This document shows positions 38,055 to 50,592 of a stretch of 64,000 bases of DNA, piece after piece (within the stretch, counting starts at the first letter, position 1; every line of letters starts with the position of its first letter). Under the pieces are notes generated by a model. That model saw only the letters and a list, made by a program, of their open reading frames with translations. It made no database searches and was not told the origin of the DNA. Source of the DNA: an uncultured SAR86 cluster bacterium (GTDB lineage: Bacteria; Pseudomonadota; Gammaproteobacteria; Magnimaribacterales; AG-339-G14). The stretch spans positions 286,695 to 350,694 of the forward strand of contig CACHCY010000001.1 of NCBI GenBank assembly GCA_902578495.1. Reading direction: 5' to 3'. The position numbers were made by a program, and so were the translations under genes.

Positions 38055-39284
38055 ATGGATTATGTAGCTTATGCTGTCCCATTTTTCCTTCTCCTGATAG
38101 TTCTCGAGCTAGGTTATGGTTTTTTTATAAAAAAAAATAATTATCGAATCTCCGATACATTAACGAGCTTATCTTTAGGTTCAATCAGTCAATACGTGCC
38201 AATTTTAAAATTGGGCTTTCAGGGAGCTGTATTTGCTTTCATCGCGGACTATTTTAGCTTGCCTTTGTTATCCAGTTCTTCATGGATAGTTTGGTTTGTA
38301 GCTTTTATTCTTTATGACCTTTGCTATTACTGGTTCCATAGGATGCATCATGAAGTTAAAATTTTTTGGGCGAGTCATGTGGTTCATCATCATGGGGAAG
38401 AATTCAATTTATCTACAGCCCTAAGACAAACTAGTTCAGGTTTTTTGTGGAGCTGGATTTTCTACATACCTCTATTTATTCTTGGCATTCCTCCTGAGGT
38501 TTTTATCACTGTTGGATCTCTAAATCTTATTTATCAATTCTGGGTTCATACTGAACATGTAAAAACTATAGGAATTTTCGAGTACATATTAGTAACTCCT
38601 TCAAATCATCGGGTGCATCATGCTCAGAATGAGGAGTACATCGATTCTAACTATGGAGGAGTATTTATATTTTGGGACATTATTTTTGGTACTTTCATCG
38701 AGGAAAAAAAAGAAGTGAAACCAATCTATGGAACAGTCAAGCCTTTAAATAGCTGGAATCCAATTAAGGCTAATATAGATGTGTATTGGTTGATATTAAG
38801 AGACTCTTTTGCAACCAAAAGATGGGGAGATAAATTTAAGGTGTGGTTCTCAGATGCCAGATGGAGGCCAGATGATGTTTCAAAAAGATTTCCAGTTCAA
38901 AGAAATGACTTATCATCTTTTGTTAAATACGATCCAAAAATAGACGTTCTACAAAAAATTTATGCATTTTTTCAAATCTTTAGCCTAATAATTATTCCAA
39001 ATTTCATTGTCACTGACTTAGATCAACAGACTTATTTTCAATCTTTAATTCTTATTGGTAACGCGGTGCTTTTTGTTACTTTCACTTTGATGTATCTGGA
39101 AGGAAAACAATACGCTTTGTGGATGGAATCTATCAGATCAATATCTTTTATTATTCTTATTTTCTTCGGAGTGATTAAATTAAGTCTCCTCTCGGTTCAA
39201 ATGTCAGGAATACATGCTCTTGTTTGTCTTTTATATTTAGCAATTGCTTTGCCTTTGAGAATCACTAAATTCCAATCTGCCTAA
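38055..39284 (+). CDS. Sterol desaturase / fatty acid hydroxylase superfamily membrane protein
   Basis: The 409-aa protein has membrane segments at both ends and the histidine clusters of the fatty-acid hydroxylase superfamily: YYWFHRMHHEVKIFWASH, VVHHHGE and NHRVHHAQNEE. The layout, with a long C-terminal membrane region, recalls alkylglycerol monooxygenase-like bacterial proteins, but the substrate is unproven. The ORF track begins at a TTG (38049); ATG 38055 is preferred because of the promoter spacing. It is divergent from the desaturase pair, with 92 nt between them. Confidence 0.85.
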   Translation: MDYVAYAVPFFLLLIVLELGYGFFIKKNNYRISDTLTSLSLGSISQYVPILKLGFQGAVFAFIADYFSLPLLSSSSWIVWFVAFILYDLCYYWFHRMHHEVKIFWASHVVHHHGEEFNLSTALRQTSSGFLWSWIFYIPLFILGIPPEVFITVGSLNLIYQFWVHTEHVKTIGIFEYILVTPSNHRVHHAQNEEYIDSNYGGVFIFWDIIFGTFIEEKKEVKPIYGTVKPLNSWNPIKANIDVYWLILRDSFATKRWGDKFKVWFSDARWRPDDVSKRFPVQRNDLSSFVKYDPKIDVLQKIYAFFQIFSLIIIPNFIVTDLDQQTYFQSLILIGNAVLFVTFTLMYLEGKQYALWMESIRSISFIILIFFGVIKLSLLSVQMSGIHALVCLLYLAIALPLRITKFQSA

Positions 39285-39288
39285 GTTT

Positions 39289-41283
39289 TTAGTGTGTTAT
39301 CCAGATTGGAGAAGACCAAGCTCTTTCCTGAATTGTTGATTTTATATCTGATCTAGGAAGTTGATTACTTCTAATTGCGTCCCAAGTAGACCATCTGCAA
39401 ACTGGGTTTTCTAAAACTCTAACGTAATAAAAGGCTTCCTGATCTTCAATAAATTCTGGATCTTTCCATAAAGTTTTTAGCTCCCTAGAGCCCTTATTTT
39501 TGGAGATAGAGCAATCATTCAAATTAACTTTTGCACCATTGTCAGGACACCTATGAGATGATTTGTCTACTTCCAATCCATCGCTACAGGTCGCGTCATA
39601 GACCTTCTCTTTAGATTCTCCATTATCGAGCCAACCCTTGATTATTTGTACTCTCTGTAAGTTTGTACCTTGGGCATCAGCCATCGCCCATACAAGAAAG
39701 GTAGGAGACTTGTCCTTCTTGGTTTTGAGGCTACCTCCCATTGTCGTAGCTGTTTCATAAAGGTAAGCAATAGTATTTTCTTTGCTGAATGCATTCTCAA
39801 TGTCATATCCAGCAAAAAATCTAATTTTTATTCTTGGTCCGCTAGTTGCAAAAGTTTCCTTTCTTTTAAATGCATTAAAGATTGACTCTCTTGTGTTCTC
39901 TTCAGCCCATACTCCTGCAAGGCCGGAAGCGCTCCAGCTAATAAGCCTACTGCTGCCTGCGAAATAATCTTTTTCATCAACCTCTGCAATTAAATTTGGT
40001 CTTAGGACTTTCAATACGGATCCATAAGTCTTATTGAAAGGAATAGATCCCCTGAGTTCAGGAGTTCCGTCGAGAATACCTATTTTTGAAAAGTATCTAT
40101 CTTCTTCGAAAGATGATGCAGATACATGAGTATCAGTTGACCCAATAAAACCAAATTTATATGGATTGAGACCACTTTTGTTTTTCAGAGCCATGCCTCT
40201 TAACAAGGCGCTTCTTGTATAACTCCCTTCATCACTATCTGCTGTCTTTTCAATTTCAAAATCAGCCCACTCATCATTTTTTGATAAGAAGGGACTCGTC
40301 TCTGAGGAAGCTTTCACTTGAGTTATTTCAACAACAGGCTCATTACTTATTCTCTTTCTGCTATAAGATTCATCTATTGGAGCGCCATTAAAATCATCTA
40401 GCATAAACATTAAGCCTCCAGAGAGATTAGAATTATGAGGTATGGCCATGCTCTCAACTCCATTATCTCTCAGAGAATCCATCCAATCCCATAACTTTTC
40501 TGGATTTGGACTATCCATTCTGCTGAAGGGCATTAATGGTAAATTTTTAGTATCCTTGAAAATAACGTTTCTATGCAGTGTTGTAAGGTCTGCTCCGCTA
40601 CCTGCCGAGTATTCGTAACCAGCAAAAGTAGTCAAAACTCCTGGTTCATAGGCTCTATCAGCAGCCTGAATAATATCCTGCCAAACACTACTGGAAATCT
40701 TATTTAATTCATCGGTAAGATCATTGGTCAGTCTTCCCTCTTCTGCGAGCCTCTGGGCAAAAGGTCTAAAGAGGTTAGATCTTCTGATAACCTCAAATAT
40801 GCCTGCACCCGCTGAATCATTTAAATTATGTAATGGTTTCACCCAATCATATTTAGACAAAAAAGAATTTTCGTCACTTGCGGTTTTCATCACTCCTAAA
40901 AATATCCCGTGATCAGTAACCGCATAAAAATCTAAAGGTCTCTTAAGCTGGATTTGATATCCAGATGGATGAGGTAAAGCAGCTCCCCGAGCATAACGAT
41001 ATGCATCATCTGGAGAATTAATATTACCGAATGAGTAAGAATCAAAAGAATTAGCCGTGTGAACGTGCAGATCCCCAAAATAGGCATTTTTATCAGGATT
41101 TTTCTCTCGTCTTTCATTAGTCTCATACTTCATGGAAGATTGTTGTTTTGAGAAAATATTGTCTATTTTTTCTATAGTTTTTTTAGTCTGCCTCTCTTGA
41201 TATTGATAAGAAATAAATATGATTAAAACCAAGCTAAGAGTAATTCCTACGATCCAAAAAAATGATTTTTTTAAAATACCCAC
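39289..41283 (-). CDS. DUF3604 family protein, membrane anchored
   Basis: The 664-aa protein has an N-terminal transmembrane anchor (about residues 8-27) and then the DUF3604 signature NAYFGDLHVHTANSFD, a PHP-like metal-binding motif. DFYAVTDHG, GYEYSAG and FIGSTDTHVSAS follow. Members are thought to be metal-dependent hydrolases, but no activity is firmly established. It starts 7 nt after the sulfatase, so the two form a pair exposed on the periplasmic side of the membrane. Confidence 0.87.
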   Translation of the reverse strand: MGILKKSFFWIVGITLSLVLIIFISYQYQERQTKKTIEKIDNIFSKQQSSMKYETNERREKNPDKNAYFGDLHVHTANSFDSYSFGNINSPDDAYRYARGAALPHPSGYQIQLKRPLDFYAVTDHGIFLGVMKTASDENSFLSKYDWVKPLHNLNDSAGAGIFEVIRRSNLFRPFAQRLAEEGRLTNDLTDELNKISSSVWQDIIQAADRAYEPGVLTTFAGYEYSAGSGADLTTLHRNVIFKDTKNLPLMPFSRMDSPNPEKLWDWMDSLRDNGVESMAIPHNSNLSGGLMFMLDDFNGAPIDESYSRKRISNEPVVEITQVKASSETSPFLSKNDEWADFEIEKTADSDEGSYTRSALLRGMALKNKSGLNPYKFGFIGSTDTHVSASSFEEDRYFSKIGILDGTPELRGSIPFNKTYGSVLKVLRPNLIAEVDEKDYFAGSSRLISWSASGLAGVWAEENTRESIFNAFKRKETFATSGPRIKIRFFAGYDIENAFSKENTIAYLYETATTMGGSLKTKKDKSPTFLVWAMADAQGTNLQRVQIIKGWLDNGESKEKVYDATCSDGLEVDKSSHRCPDNGAKVNLNDCSISKNKGSRELKTLWKDPEFIEDQEAFYYVRVLENPVCRWSTWDAIRSNQLPRSDIKSTIQERAWSSPIWITH

Positions 41284-41290
41284 TTAATTT

Positions 41291-42937
41291 TTAGTTTGAC
41301 CAGTAAATGTAGTCATCTCCCTCTTCATATTTTTGTCCATCGTATTTATCAATGAGGATTGGAACTTCATAGGCGGATGGTATGACGGGATCAGCTTGTT
41401 CTAAATTAAATTGATCCAATAGACTTTTTAGAAGTTGTGCTTTTTTAGGATGAGATTCTATAAGATTGTTCTTTTCAGTGGGATCAACAGAAGTGTTAAA
41501 AAGCCAGTGAAAATTTTCTTTTTTACTTACGATGTATTTCCAATTTTCATGCAATACAGATTGATGATTTCCTGAGCGCCAAAAAAGTGTTTTATGCGGT
41601 TCAGTGGATATTTCTTTATTTATGAAAGGTAGAAGATTAGCGCCATCCAAGTTACTTTCTTGAGAAGATTCTATGCCAGCAGCTGAAGCAATTGTAGAAA
41701 AAATATCAAAATGATGGACGGCGGCATTGGATTTTTGTCCTGGATCTATTATGTCAGGCCAACTAACAATATAAGGAACTCTTATTCCGCCTTCAAAAAA
41801 GCTTATTTTCCAGCCTCTGTAAGGCTTATTAATATCTTCTAACTCAATATAATCGGCTCCACCGTTATCGCTTGTAAAAATAATTAAAGTTTTACCATAA
41901 ATCTCAAGTTCCTTAAGTTTTGCAATAACTTTACCTACGCTGCGATCAAGCGCAGCAATCATTCCTGCATAAACTTGTAAATTATGCCCTTCCATATGGC
42001 TCATATTCTGCACATCACTTCTCAATGCCTGCAGAGGATTATGAACTGCCCAATGACTTAAATATAAAAAAAACGGTCTGTTTTTATTTTTTTCAATAAC
42101 TTTCAAAGCTTCATCAGTATAGTAATCGGTTACATATTTATCTGGAGCAAAAAAATCGCCTCCATTAAACATTGCTGAATACAGCCCAATGCCCCAAATC
42201 ATTCTATCGATTCTGGTATCGAACTTTGCATTTACAATTTCTGGATCATCTTCTGGGGCATACAGAGGTCCTATTAAGGATAAAGAATCTTTAAATCCTT
42301 GGCTTTGCGGATCCATGCCATTGGCTTGACCAAGATGCCATTTTCCTATGTGAGCTGTGTAATATCCTGCATCACGAAGAACCTCTGCAATTGTTATTTG
42401 CTCGGTTGGCATACCTTGTTCCCATAAGGGGGGTAGCCGAGTGGCTACTTCTCTATCAATTCTAGCTTTAAGTTCTGAGTCATCTTCTTCAGCAAGCCAT
42501 CTCATGATTAATCTTCCAGTTGCCGGCACTGGAGTGAATTCATACCCAAACTTTGTTGGATATTTCCCAGTCATGATGGATGCTCTTGAAGGAGCACAAG
42601 TAGCATTCGCGGCATATCCTCTTGAAAAGAGAATGCCATTTTCTGCTAATGAATCAATATGAGGCGTCATCAAAGAGCCATCTGCTGCACCGCCGTTATG
42701 GGCAGAAATATCGTTGTATCCCAAGTCATCAGCCAAAATTAAAATAATATTAGGACGATCATCTTGTGTAGGTGTTTCAGGTCCCTCCGTCCAAGTGGTT
42801 GGAATGTTATCCTGCACTGGCATAAAAATAGCCGCTAATTTTGGTATGGACCAAATTAATATATTTATTTTAAATTCCCAAGCTGTGACGCCTAGTATGG
42901 CAAGAAGGCTTAAAGTGATTAAAGTTTTCCTAAGCAT
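41291..42937 (-). CDS. Sulfatase (arylsulfatase family), membrane anchored
   Basis: The 548-aa protein has a hydrophobic N-terminus (about residues 6-40) and then RPNIILILADDLGYND (metal site), the formylglycine signature CAPSRAS with Cys114, and the second signature IGKWHLGQ. SDNGGADY contributes metal ligands. It should remove sulfate esters from an organic substrate in the periplasm and needs a formylglycine-generating or anSME enzyme encoded elsewhere. It precedes the DUF3604 gene and follows tRNA-Ile on the same strand. The substrate is not determinable. Confidence 0.92.
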   Translation of the reverse strand: MLRKTLITLSLLAILGVTAWEFKINILIWSIPKLAAIFMPVQDNIPTTWTEGPETPTQDDRPNIILILADDLGYNDISAHNGGAADGSLMTPHIDSLAENGILFSRGYAANATCAPSRASIMTGKYPTKFGYEFTPVPATGRLIMRWLAEEDDSELKARIDREVATRLPPLWEQGMPTEQITIAEVLRDAGYYTAHIGKWHLGQANGMDPQSQGFKDSLSLIGPLYAPEDDPEIVNAKFDTRIDRMIWGIGLYSAMFNGGDFFAPDKYVTDYYTDEALKVIEKNKNRPFFLYLSHWAVHNPLQALRSDVQNMSHMEGHNLQVYAGMIAALDRSVGKVIAKLKELEIYGKTLIIFTSDNGGADYIELEDINKPYRGWKISFFEGGIRVPYIVSWPDIIDPGQKSNAAVHHFDIFSTIASAAGIESSQESNLDGANLLPFINKEISTEPHKTLFWRSGNHQSVLHENWKYIVSKKENFHWLFNTSVDPTEKNNLIESHPKKAQLLKSLLDQFNLEQADPVIPSAYEVPILIDKYDGQKYEEGDDYIYWSN

Positions 42938-43005
42938 TTTGAATTAGTGATCTTTGAGAAAATATAAATTATGACAGTAATTGTGTCAAAAGATTCTTAG
43001 GAATT

Positions 43006-43082
<77 letters not shown>

Positions 43083-43134
43083 ATATGAAATGGAATGCAA
43101 CCTTAGCAAGCTATTATCAATAAATAAAGTTAAA

Positions 43135-44085
43135 TTAATTCTTGGAATCCCTTCTTATTACATAAGGACGGTTTTTATTCGAAAAGTAAATTCTGACGAC
43201 AACTTCAGCCAATAAACCGGTTGTTAATAGTTGGGTTCCAAACACAACAGAAAGTATTCCGCCGTAAAAAAGAGGTCTGTCGCCTAAGTCTATGCCAAGC
43301 ATAATTTTTTGGGCGCTTAATATAAATAAGATAATTATTCCAAGAACCAAAAAAACTAAACCAGGAAAACCAAAAAAGTGCCCTGGTTTAGATAAAAATC
43401 TTTGGAAAAATATAATTGAAAATAAATCCAAAGGTACCCTAGCAATTCTTCCAAAGCCATACTTGCTCTCGCCAGCAATTCTGGGTCTATGGTTTACTAC
43501 CTCTTCGCTTATCCTTGCCTTATCAGTATAAAGACTCATCCAAGCAGGAATTAACCGGTGCATTTCGCCGTACAATTGAACCGCTTTGAGAGTTTTATTT
43601 CTATATACCTTTAAGCTACATCCGTAATCATGGAGCTTTATATCAGTCGACCAGCCAATTAAAGAATTTGCCATCTTTGATATGAGACTTCTAAAAAAAG
43701 GATCTTTTCTGTCTTTTCTCCATCCAACAATTAAATCCAACTTTTCTTCTTTCAGCCTATTCAAGAGTCTTAAAATATCCTTCGGATCGTTTTGAAGATC
43801 GCCGTCCAAAGTTGCTATGTATTTTCCTTGTACGTGGTTAAAACCTGCTTGCATAGCGGCTGTTTGACCTGAATTCCTGCCCAATTGTAGGTACCTGACT
43901 TCTTTTTTTACTTTGGCAATTGATTCGCATATATCTCCAGTATTATCTTTGCTTGAATCATCAACAATGAGCAATTCCCATTCTTTGTCTAGAGATTCCA
44001 TCGATTGATAAATCTCATCGACGAGAGGCTTTATATTTTCTTCCTCGTTATAAACAGGAACCACAATGCTTAAATAAGTTTTCAT
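43135..44085 (-). CDS. Polyprenyl-phosphate glycosyltransferase, GT2 (ArnC/DPM1-like)
   Basis: The 316-aa protein starts with SIVVPVYNEEENI and shows VDDSSKDNTGD, the metal-binding TLDGDLQNDPKDI and GWRKDRKDPFFRSLISK, which are hallmarks of polyprenyl-phosphate hexose/Ara4N transferases. Two C-terminal membrane helices (about 235-260 and 270-300) anchor it, as in ArnC. It should load a sugar onto undecaprenyl phosphate. It overlaps the PAP2/flippase-like gene by 4 nt (ATGA). The donor sugar is unknown. Confidence 0.87.
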   Translation of the reverse strand: MKTYLSIVVPVYNEEENIKPLVDEIYQSMESLDKEWELLIVDDSSKDNTGDICESIAKVKKEVRYLQLGRNSGQTAAMQAGFNHVQGKYIATLDGDLQNDPKDILRLLNRLKEEKLDLIVGWRKDRKDPFFRSLISKMANSLIGWSTDIKLHDYGCSLKVYRNKTLKAVQLYGEMHRLIPAWMSLYTDKARISEEVVNHRPRIAGESKYGFGRIARVPLDLFSIIFFQRFLSKPGHFFGFPGLVFLVLGIIILFILSAQKIMLGIDLGDRPLFYGGILSVVFGTQLLTTGLLAEVVVRIYFSNKNRPYVIRRDSKN

Positions 44086-45718
44086 GTTTTCTTAATGAAT
44101 GTTGAAACAATTGCAAGGATAAGACTATATAAAAGAACAGTAAAGTGGACCAATAAAGAAGCACTGATCATTGAATCGATATTAATGTTTTTATCAAAAG
44201 AATTTAGTCCAAATATTATGCCTCCCTCATATGTCCCCGTTCCTGCAAAGCCATGGATGGGTAGAATTGATGTTAATTCACCAAAAATAACGGCAACGAA
44301 AGAACTTTCTAAGCTTGCTGAAATCAAAGATAACAGAAGATAAGTGAGAGCAAATATTTTTATGCACCAAGCTAATAGAGACAAAATCAAAATTTCAATT
44401 TTTTCAAAAAGATTTTTTTTAATATCTCTTTCTTGCAATAAATAGCTCACTCCAAAGTACCAACCAGCTAAAATTAAAATATTTAATATTAATGAATAGT
44501 AGAAACTAAGAAAGACAAATAAAGACAAAAAAATGATTGATAGAAGATCTGTGATCCTGAAAATAAAAAGTGCCCTGAGGGATATCTTATTATCAATCCC
44601 ATAAGATTCTCTTAGCAGCAAAGGAAAAGAAAATTCTCCAATTCGCATAGGTAAAAAATTATTTAAAAAGTTATGCAAGAAAGTGATTCGCACAACTCCT
44701 AGACTCTTTGTTTCCTTTTTAAAAAATCTTCTAATTCGAGCAGCCCTTATCAGCAGGCTTAAAACCAAAAGACCTAATGCAACGGACACTAGGAGAAAAT
44801 CCAAATTTTCTGTCATGAAAAGGAATGAGCTAAAAGATCCATATTGGTAGATTAAATATATGAATGTGGAAGAAATAAGCAAAGGCATAAAGATTTTTAA
44901 AAATTTACTCTGAGATACCTTAATTTTGGTGAAATAGTCTAAAGCAATACTAAAAATGTTCTCTATCTTCAGTAAATTAAGAAATAAAAGAGGGCTCAAG
45001 AAAATAAGTATGTAAAACCAACCGATTTCATTTGCAAAATCATAGGTAGAAAAATTGCCAATGAGCATTGTATAAAGCGCGACGCTTAATAAAATAATGA
45101 AAAATACCAAATATGTAGTGTCCAAAATTTTCGACGATCTATTTGCCAATGAAGCTAAGAGTAAAGGCAAGCTAAAACCCAAAGAAGCACCGATCAGAAT
45201 ATCCATTGGCCAGTGAGCTCCAACTAATACCCTAGTGAAAGCAAGAAGTGAAAAGGCGAAAATTAACAGTGCAAAATAATTTTTTTTAATCATGCCTGAG
45301 ACAACCAAACATGAGAAAAATAAAAAGAGACTAAATGCGTGCCCTGAAGGCACGGATTGAGAGGTCAAAAGAGGCTCAACAACAAAAAATTCCTCTCTTG
45401 GCAGGATTGCTCCAGGTCTTGGAATATCGAGTAAAATTTTTAATCCCCTTGAGAGCAAGATTCCAATCAGTGTAGATGAGATAATTAACCTGAAAAATTT
45501 TCTTGAGTAATATATGGGGATTACAGATGCAATCAGCAGTACGGCTGCATTACCAATTTCGGTAAGAAAAGTTAGAGCTGATTGATTTATAAAAGCTCCC
45601 GCACTATTTAGTCCAATAAAAATATAGTTATTTAGAGCAACTACAGGATCTAAATAATTCAAACCAATCAGAACCAGCGCCAAAGCAAAGACAATAAATC
45701 CTGTTTTGTGCTGCTGAT

Positions 45719-45722
<4 letters not shown>
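44082..45722 (-). CDS. PAP2 phosphatase fused to lysylphosphatidylglycerol-synthase/flippase-like membrane domain
   Basis: The 546-aa multi-pass membrane protein joins two domains. Residues 1-200 are a PAP2 lipid phosphatase with all three motifs: K95-X6-RP, PSGH at 125-128, and R164-X5-H170-X3-D174. Residues from about 270 to the end resemble the UPF0104/AglD lysylphosphatidylglycerol-synthase transmembrane family (FLHNFLNNFLPMRIGEFSFP, FAGTGTYEGGIIFGL). It overlaps the GT39 gene and the GT2 gene by 4 nt each. Its substrate could be an undecaprenyl (di)phosphate carrier or lipid A phosphate; this is inference. Confidence 0.8.
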
Positions 45723-48287
<2,565 letters not shown>

Positions 48288-48800
48288 CTAATACTCAATT
48301 GTAGTTTCACTTTCTGAAATGAGAAAGTTTTCACCTGTCCCCATTCCAAGCAGACCTGATCTGGTAACCTCTAAAAACTTTTGCTTATTTAAAGAAAGAA
48401 GAAAATCATCAACTTCATGGTTCGAACCGATCAGTTTAATCATTACAAATTCATCTTTGTGATTAATAATTTCTCCAACAACAGGAAAAGCACTTTCAAT
48501 AATTTTTTTTGCTTCTTTCTCGGTGATTTTTAATTTAACAATAGCAATTTCCAGTGAGACAGATTCAATGTCGGACAGATTCTGAACTTCTACAACATCA
48601 ATTACTTTGTTCAATTGTTTGAGTATTTGAGATATTACGCTTTCTTCTTCTTTAACGACCATGGTGAGCCTTGATAAAGATGAATCGTTAGTAGGAGCCA
48701 CAGATAAAGAGTCTATGTTGTATCCTCTTTGTGAAAATAAACCTACAACCCTAGAAAGAGCTCCCGGTTGGTTTTCCATTAAAATCGATATGTGACTCAT
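48288..48800 (-). CDS. ilvH: Acetolactate synthase small (regulatory) subunit
   Basis: IlvH confers valine feedback sensitivity on acetolactate synthase through its ACT domain. The family start HISILMENQPGALSRVVGLF corresponds to ATG 48800, giving 170 aa. The ORF track began 37 codons upstream, inside ilvB. SVAPTNDSSLSRLTMVV and the C-terminal domain (TRSGLLGMGTGE) are conserved. The ATG starts 1 nt after the ilvB stop. Confidence 0.96.
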   Translation of the reverse strand: MSHISILMENQPGALSRVVGLFSQRGYNIDSLSVAPTNDSSLSRLTMVVKEEESVISQILKQLNKVIDVVEVQNLSDIESVSLEIAIVKLKITEKEAKKIIESAFPVVGEIINHKDEFVMIKLIGSNHEVDDFLLSLNKQKFLEVTRSGLLGMGTGENFLISESETTIEY

Positions 48801-48801
48801 A

Positions 48802-50535
48802 TTAAAAAGTCTTTTTAGTTTTACTAACTCGCATTTCAGACATGTTGCCACCGGCTTCAAGCATCGGGTATACATGCTCATCTGGATCAACATATACATC
48901 CATGAATACAAGTTTATCTTTCATGGAAATACATTCATCCATTCTTTCTTCTAGCTCACTGATATCCTCTACCTTCATGCCCACATGTCCATAAGATTCT
49001 GCAAGCTTGACGAAATCAGGCAAAGAATCTTCGTAGAGAATACTGGAATACCTTCCACCGTATTGCATATCCTGCCACTGCTTAACCATTCCTAAAGCTC
49101 TATTATTAAGATTAATTATTTTCACAGGCAGTCCATACTGCATACAAGTAGATAGCTCCTGAATACACATTTGAATGCTGCCTTCACCAGTTACACAAAC
49201 AACATCCTCATCAGGGAAAGCAAATTTAACTCCCATGGCAGAAGGCAAACCAAATCCCATTGTTCCAAGACCGCCAGAGTTAATCCATTTTCTTGGTTCA
49301 TCAAATTTATAATATTGAGCAGCAAACATTTGGTGTTGGCCAACATCGGAGGTTATAAATGCCTTACCGTTTGTAGACTTGTAAAGAGACTGTATTACCT
49401 GTTGAGGAAGGATTTGCTTCTGATGAAATTTCTTATCCAGAAGATCATGATTAAGACCATGAGTTTCTCTCCAGTTTAGAATCTCATTATTCCAGAGATC
49501 TATTGATGCTTTATCAATATTTTTTGGATCTATTTTATTTAGAATTTGATTAAGAATCTTTTTAGCATCTCCATTTAGAGATACATCGACATTTATTATT
49601 TTTTCTATAGAACCGTAATCACAATCTAAGTGTATTTTTTTGGCATTTAATGAGTATTTTTGAGGATTATTTGTAGTTCTATCATCGAATCTTGAACCCA
49701 AAGCAAAGATTAAATCAGCTTCATGCATTGCCATGTTAGCTTCATAGGTTCCATGCATTCCTAACATTCCAATAAAGTTTTCATGAGTTGCAGGAAAGGC
49801 TCCCAATCCCATTAGTGTATTTGTCACAGGAGCATTCATGATTTTCGCTAACTTTTTTAGTTCCTCAGATGCATTACCTTGAATGATCCCACCGCCCGCA
49901 TATAAAACAGGCTTTTTTGCTTTCTCTAATAATGAAACTGCCTCATCTACGTTACTTTCTTCTTCTTCAGAGGGAGCTGAATAAGATCTCATCTTTATAT
50001 CTTTAGGATACTGATAATCAAAAAGATGGTTCGGATCTGTCATATCCTTGGGTACATCAATTACAACTGGTCCCGGCTTTCCTGTTTTCGCAATAATAAA
50101 GGCCTTTTTAACAACCTCTGGTATCTCTTCTGGACTTTGAATTAGAAAGCTATGTTTTACGATTGGTCGGGATATTCCCATCATATCTGTTTCTTGGAAG
50201 GCGTCTGTTCCTATTAAATGGCTTGCAACCTGACCTGAAATTACTACCAATGGAATAGAGTCCATATATGCAGTTGCAATACCAGTGATTGCGTTTGTTG
50301 CTCCTGGACCAGATGTTACAAGAACAGTTCCAACTTTTCCTGTGGCTCTGGCATATCCATCAGCTGCATGGACTGCAGCCTGTTCATGCCTAACTAAAAT
50401 ATGCTGAACTTTATCCTGTTGATAGATTGCATCATAAATATGAAGAGCAGCTCCTCCAGGATATCCAAAGAGAAGGTCTACATTTTCATCTGCCAAAGCT
50501 CTGATAAGTGCAGATCCGCCTGATTCTTTCTTCAT
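48802..50535 (-). CDS. ilvB: Acetolactate synthase large subunit
   Basis: The ThDP-dependent catalytic subunit condenses pyruvate with pyruvate or 2-ketobutyrate. The 577-aa protein shows GYPGGAALHIYDAI at the N-terminus with the catalytic Glu in VRHEQAAVHAADGYAR, the FAD-domain region in the middle, and the ThDP motif GEGSIQMCIQELSTC-X-LNNRALG in the C-terminal third. It is the first gene of ilvBHC; it could equally be named ilvI, as the two differ only by context. Confidence 0.96.
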   Translation of the reverse strand: MKKESGGSALIRALADENVDLLFGYPGGAALHIYDAIYQQDKVQHILVRHEQAAVHAADGYARATGKVGTVLVTSGPGATNAITGIATAYMDSIPLVVISGQVASHLIGTDAFQETDMMGISRPIVKHSFLIQSPEEIPEVVKKAFIIAKTGKPGPVVIDVPKDMTDPNHLFDYQYPKDIKMRSYSAPSEEEESNVDEAVSLLEKAKKPVLYAGGGIIQGNASEELKKLAKIMNAPVTNTLMGLGAFPATHENFIGMLGMHGTYEANMAMHEADLIFALGSRFDDRTTNNPQKYSLNAKKIHLDCDYGSIEKIINVDVSLNGDAKKILNQILNKIDPKNIDKASIDLWNNEILNWRETHGLNHDLLDKKFHQKQILPQQVIQSLYKSTNGKAFITSDVGQHQMFAAQYYKFDEPRKWINSGGLGTMGFGLPSAMGVKFAFPDEDVVCVTGEGSIQMCIQELSTCMQYGLPVKIINLNNRALGMVKQWQDMQYGGRYSSILYEDSLPDFVKLAESYGHVGMKVEDISELEERMDECISMKDKLVFMDVYVDPDEHVYPMLEAGGNMSEMRVSKTKKTF

Positions 50536-50564
50536 ATTTATTAAACAGTTTTAAAAAGATTCGA

Positions 50565-50592
50565 ATTGTGACACTAGAAGTCTTTAAGTCAA
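50565..50592 (-). promoter_or_regulatory. Candidate promoter for the ilvBHC operon
   Basis: Minus-strand TTGACT (50592-50587) and CACAAT (50570-50565) with a 16-nt spacer form a moderate sigma70-type pair in the short gap between rluD and ilvB, with the -35 overlapping the rluD 3' end. The leader would be about 22-28 nt. I see no leader peptide with runs of Ile/Val/Leu codons, so no classical attenuator. Confidence 0.4.
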
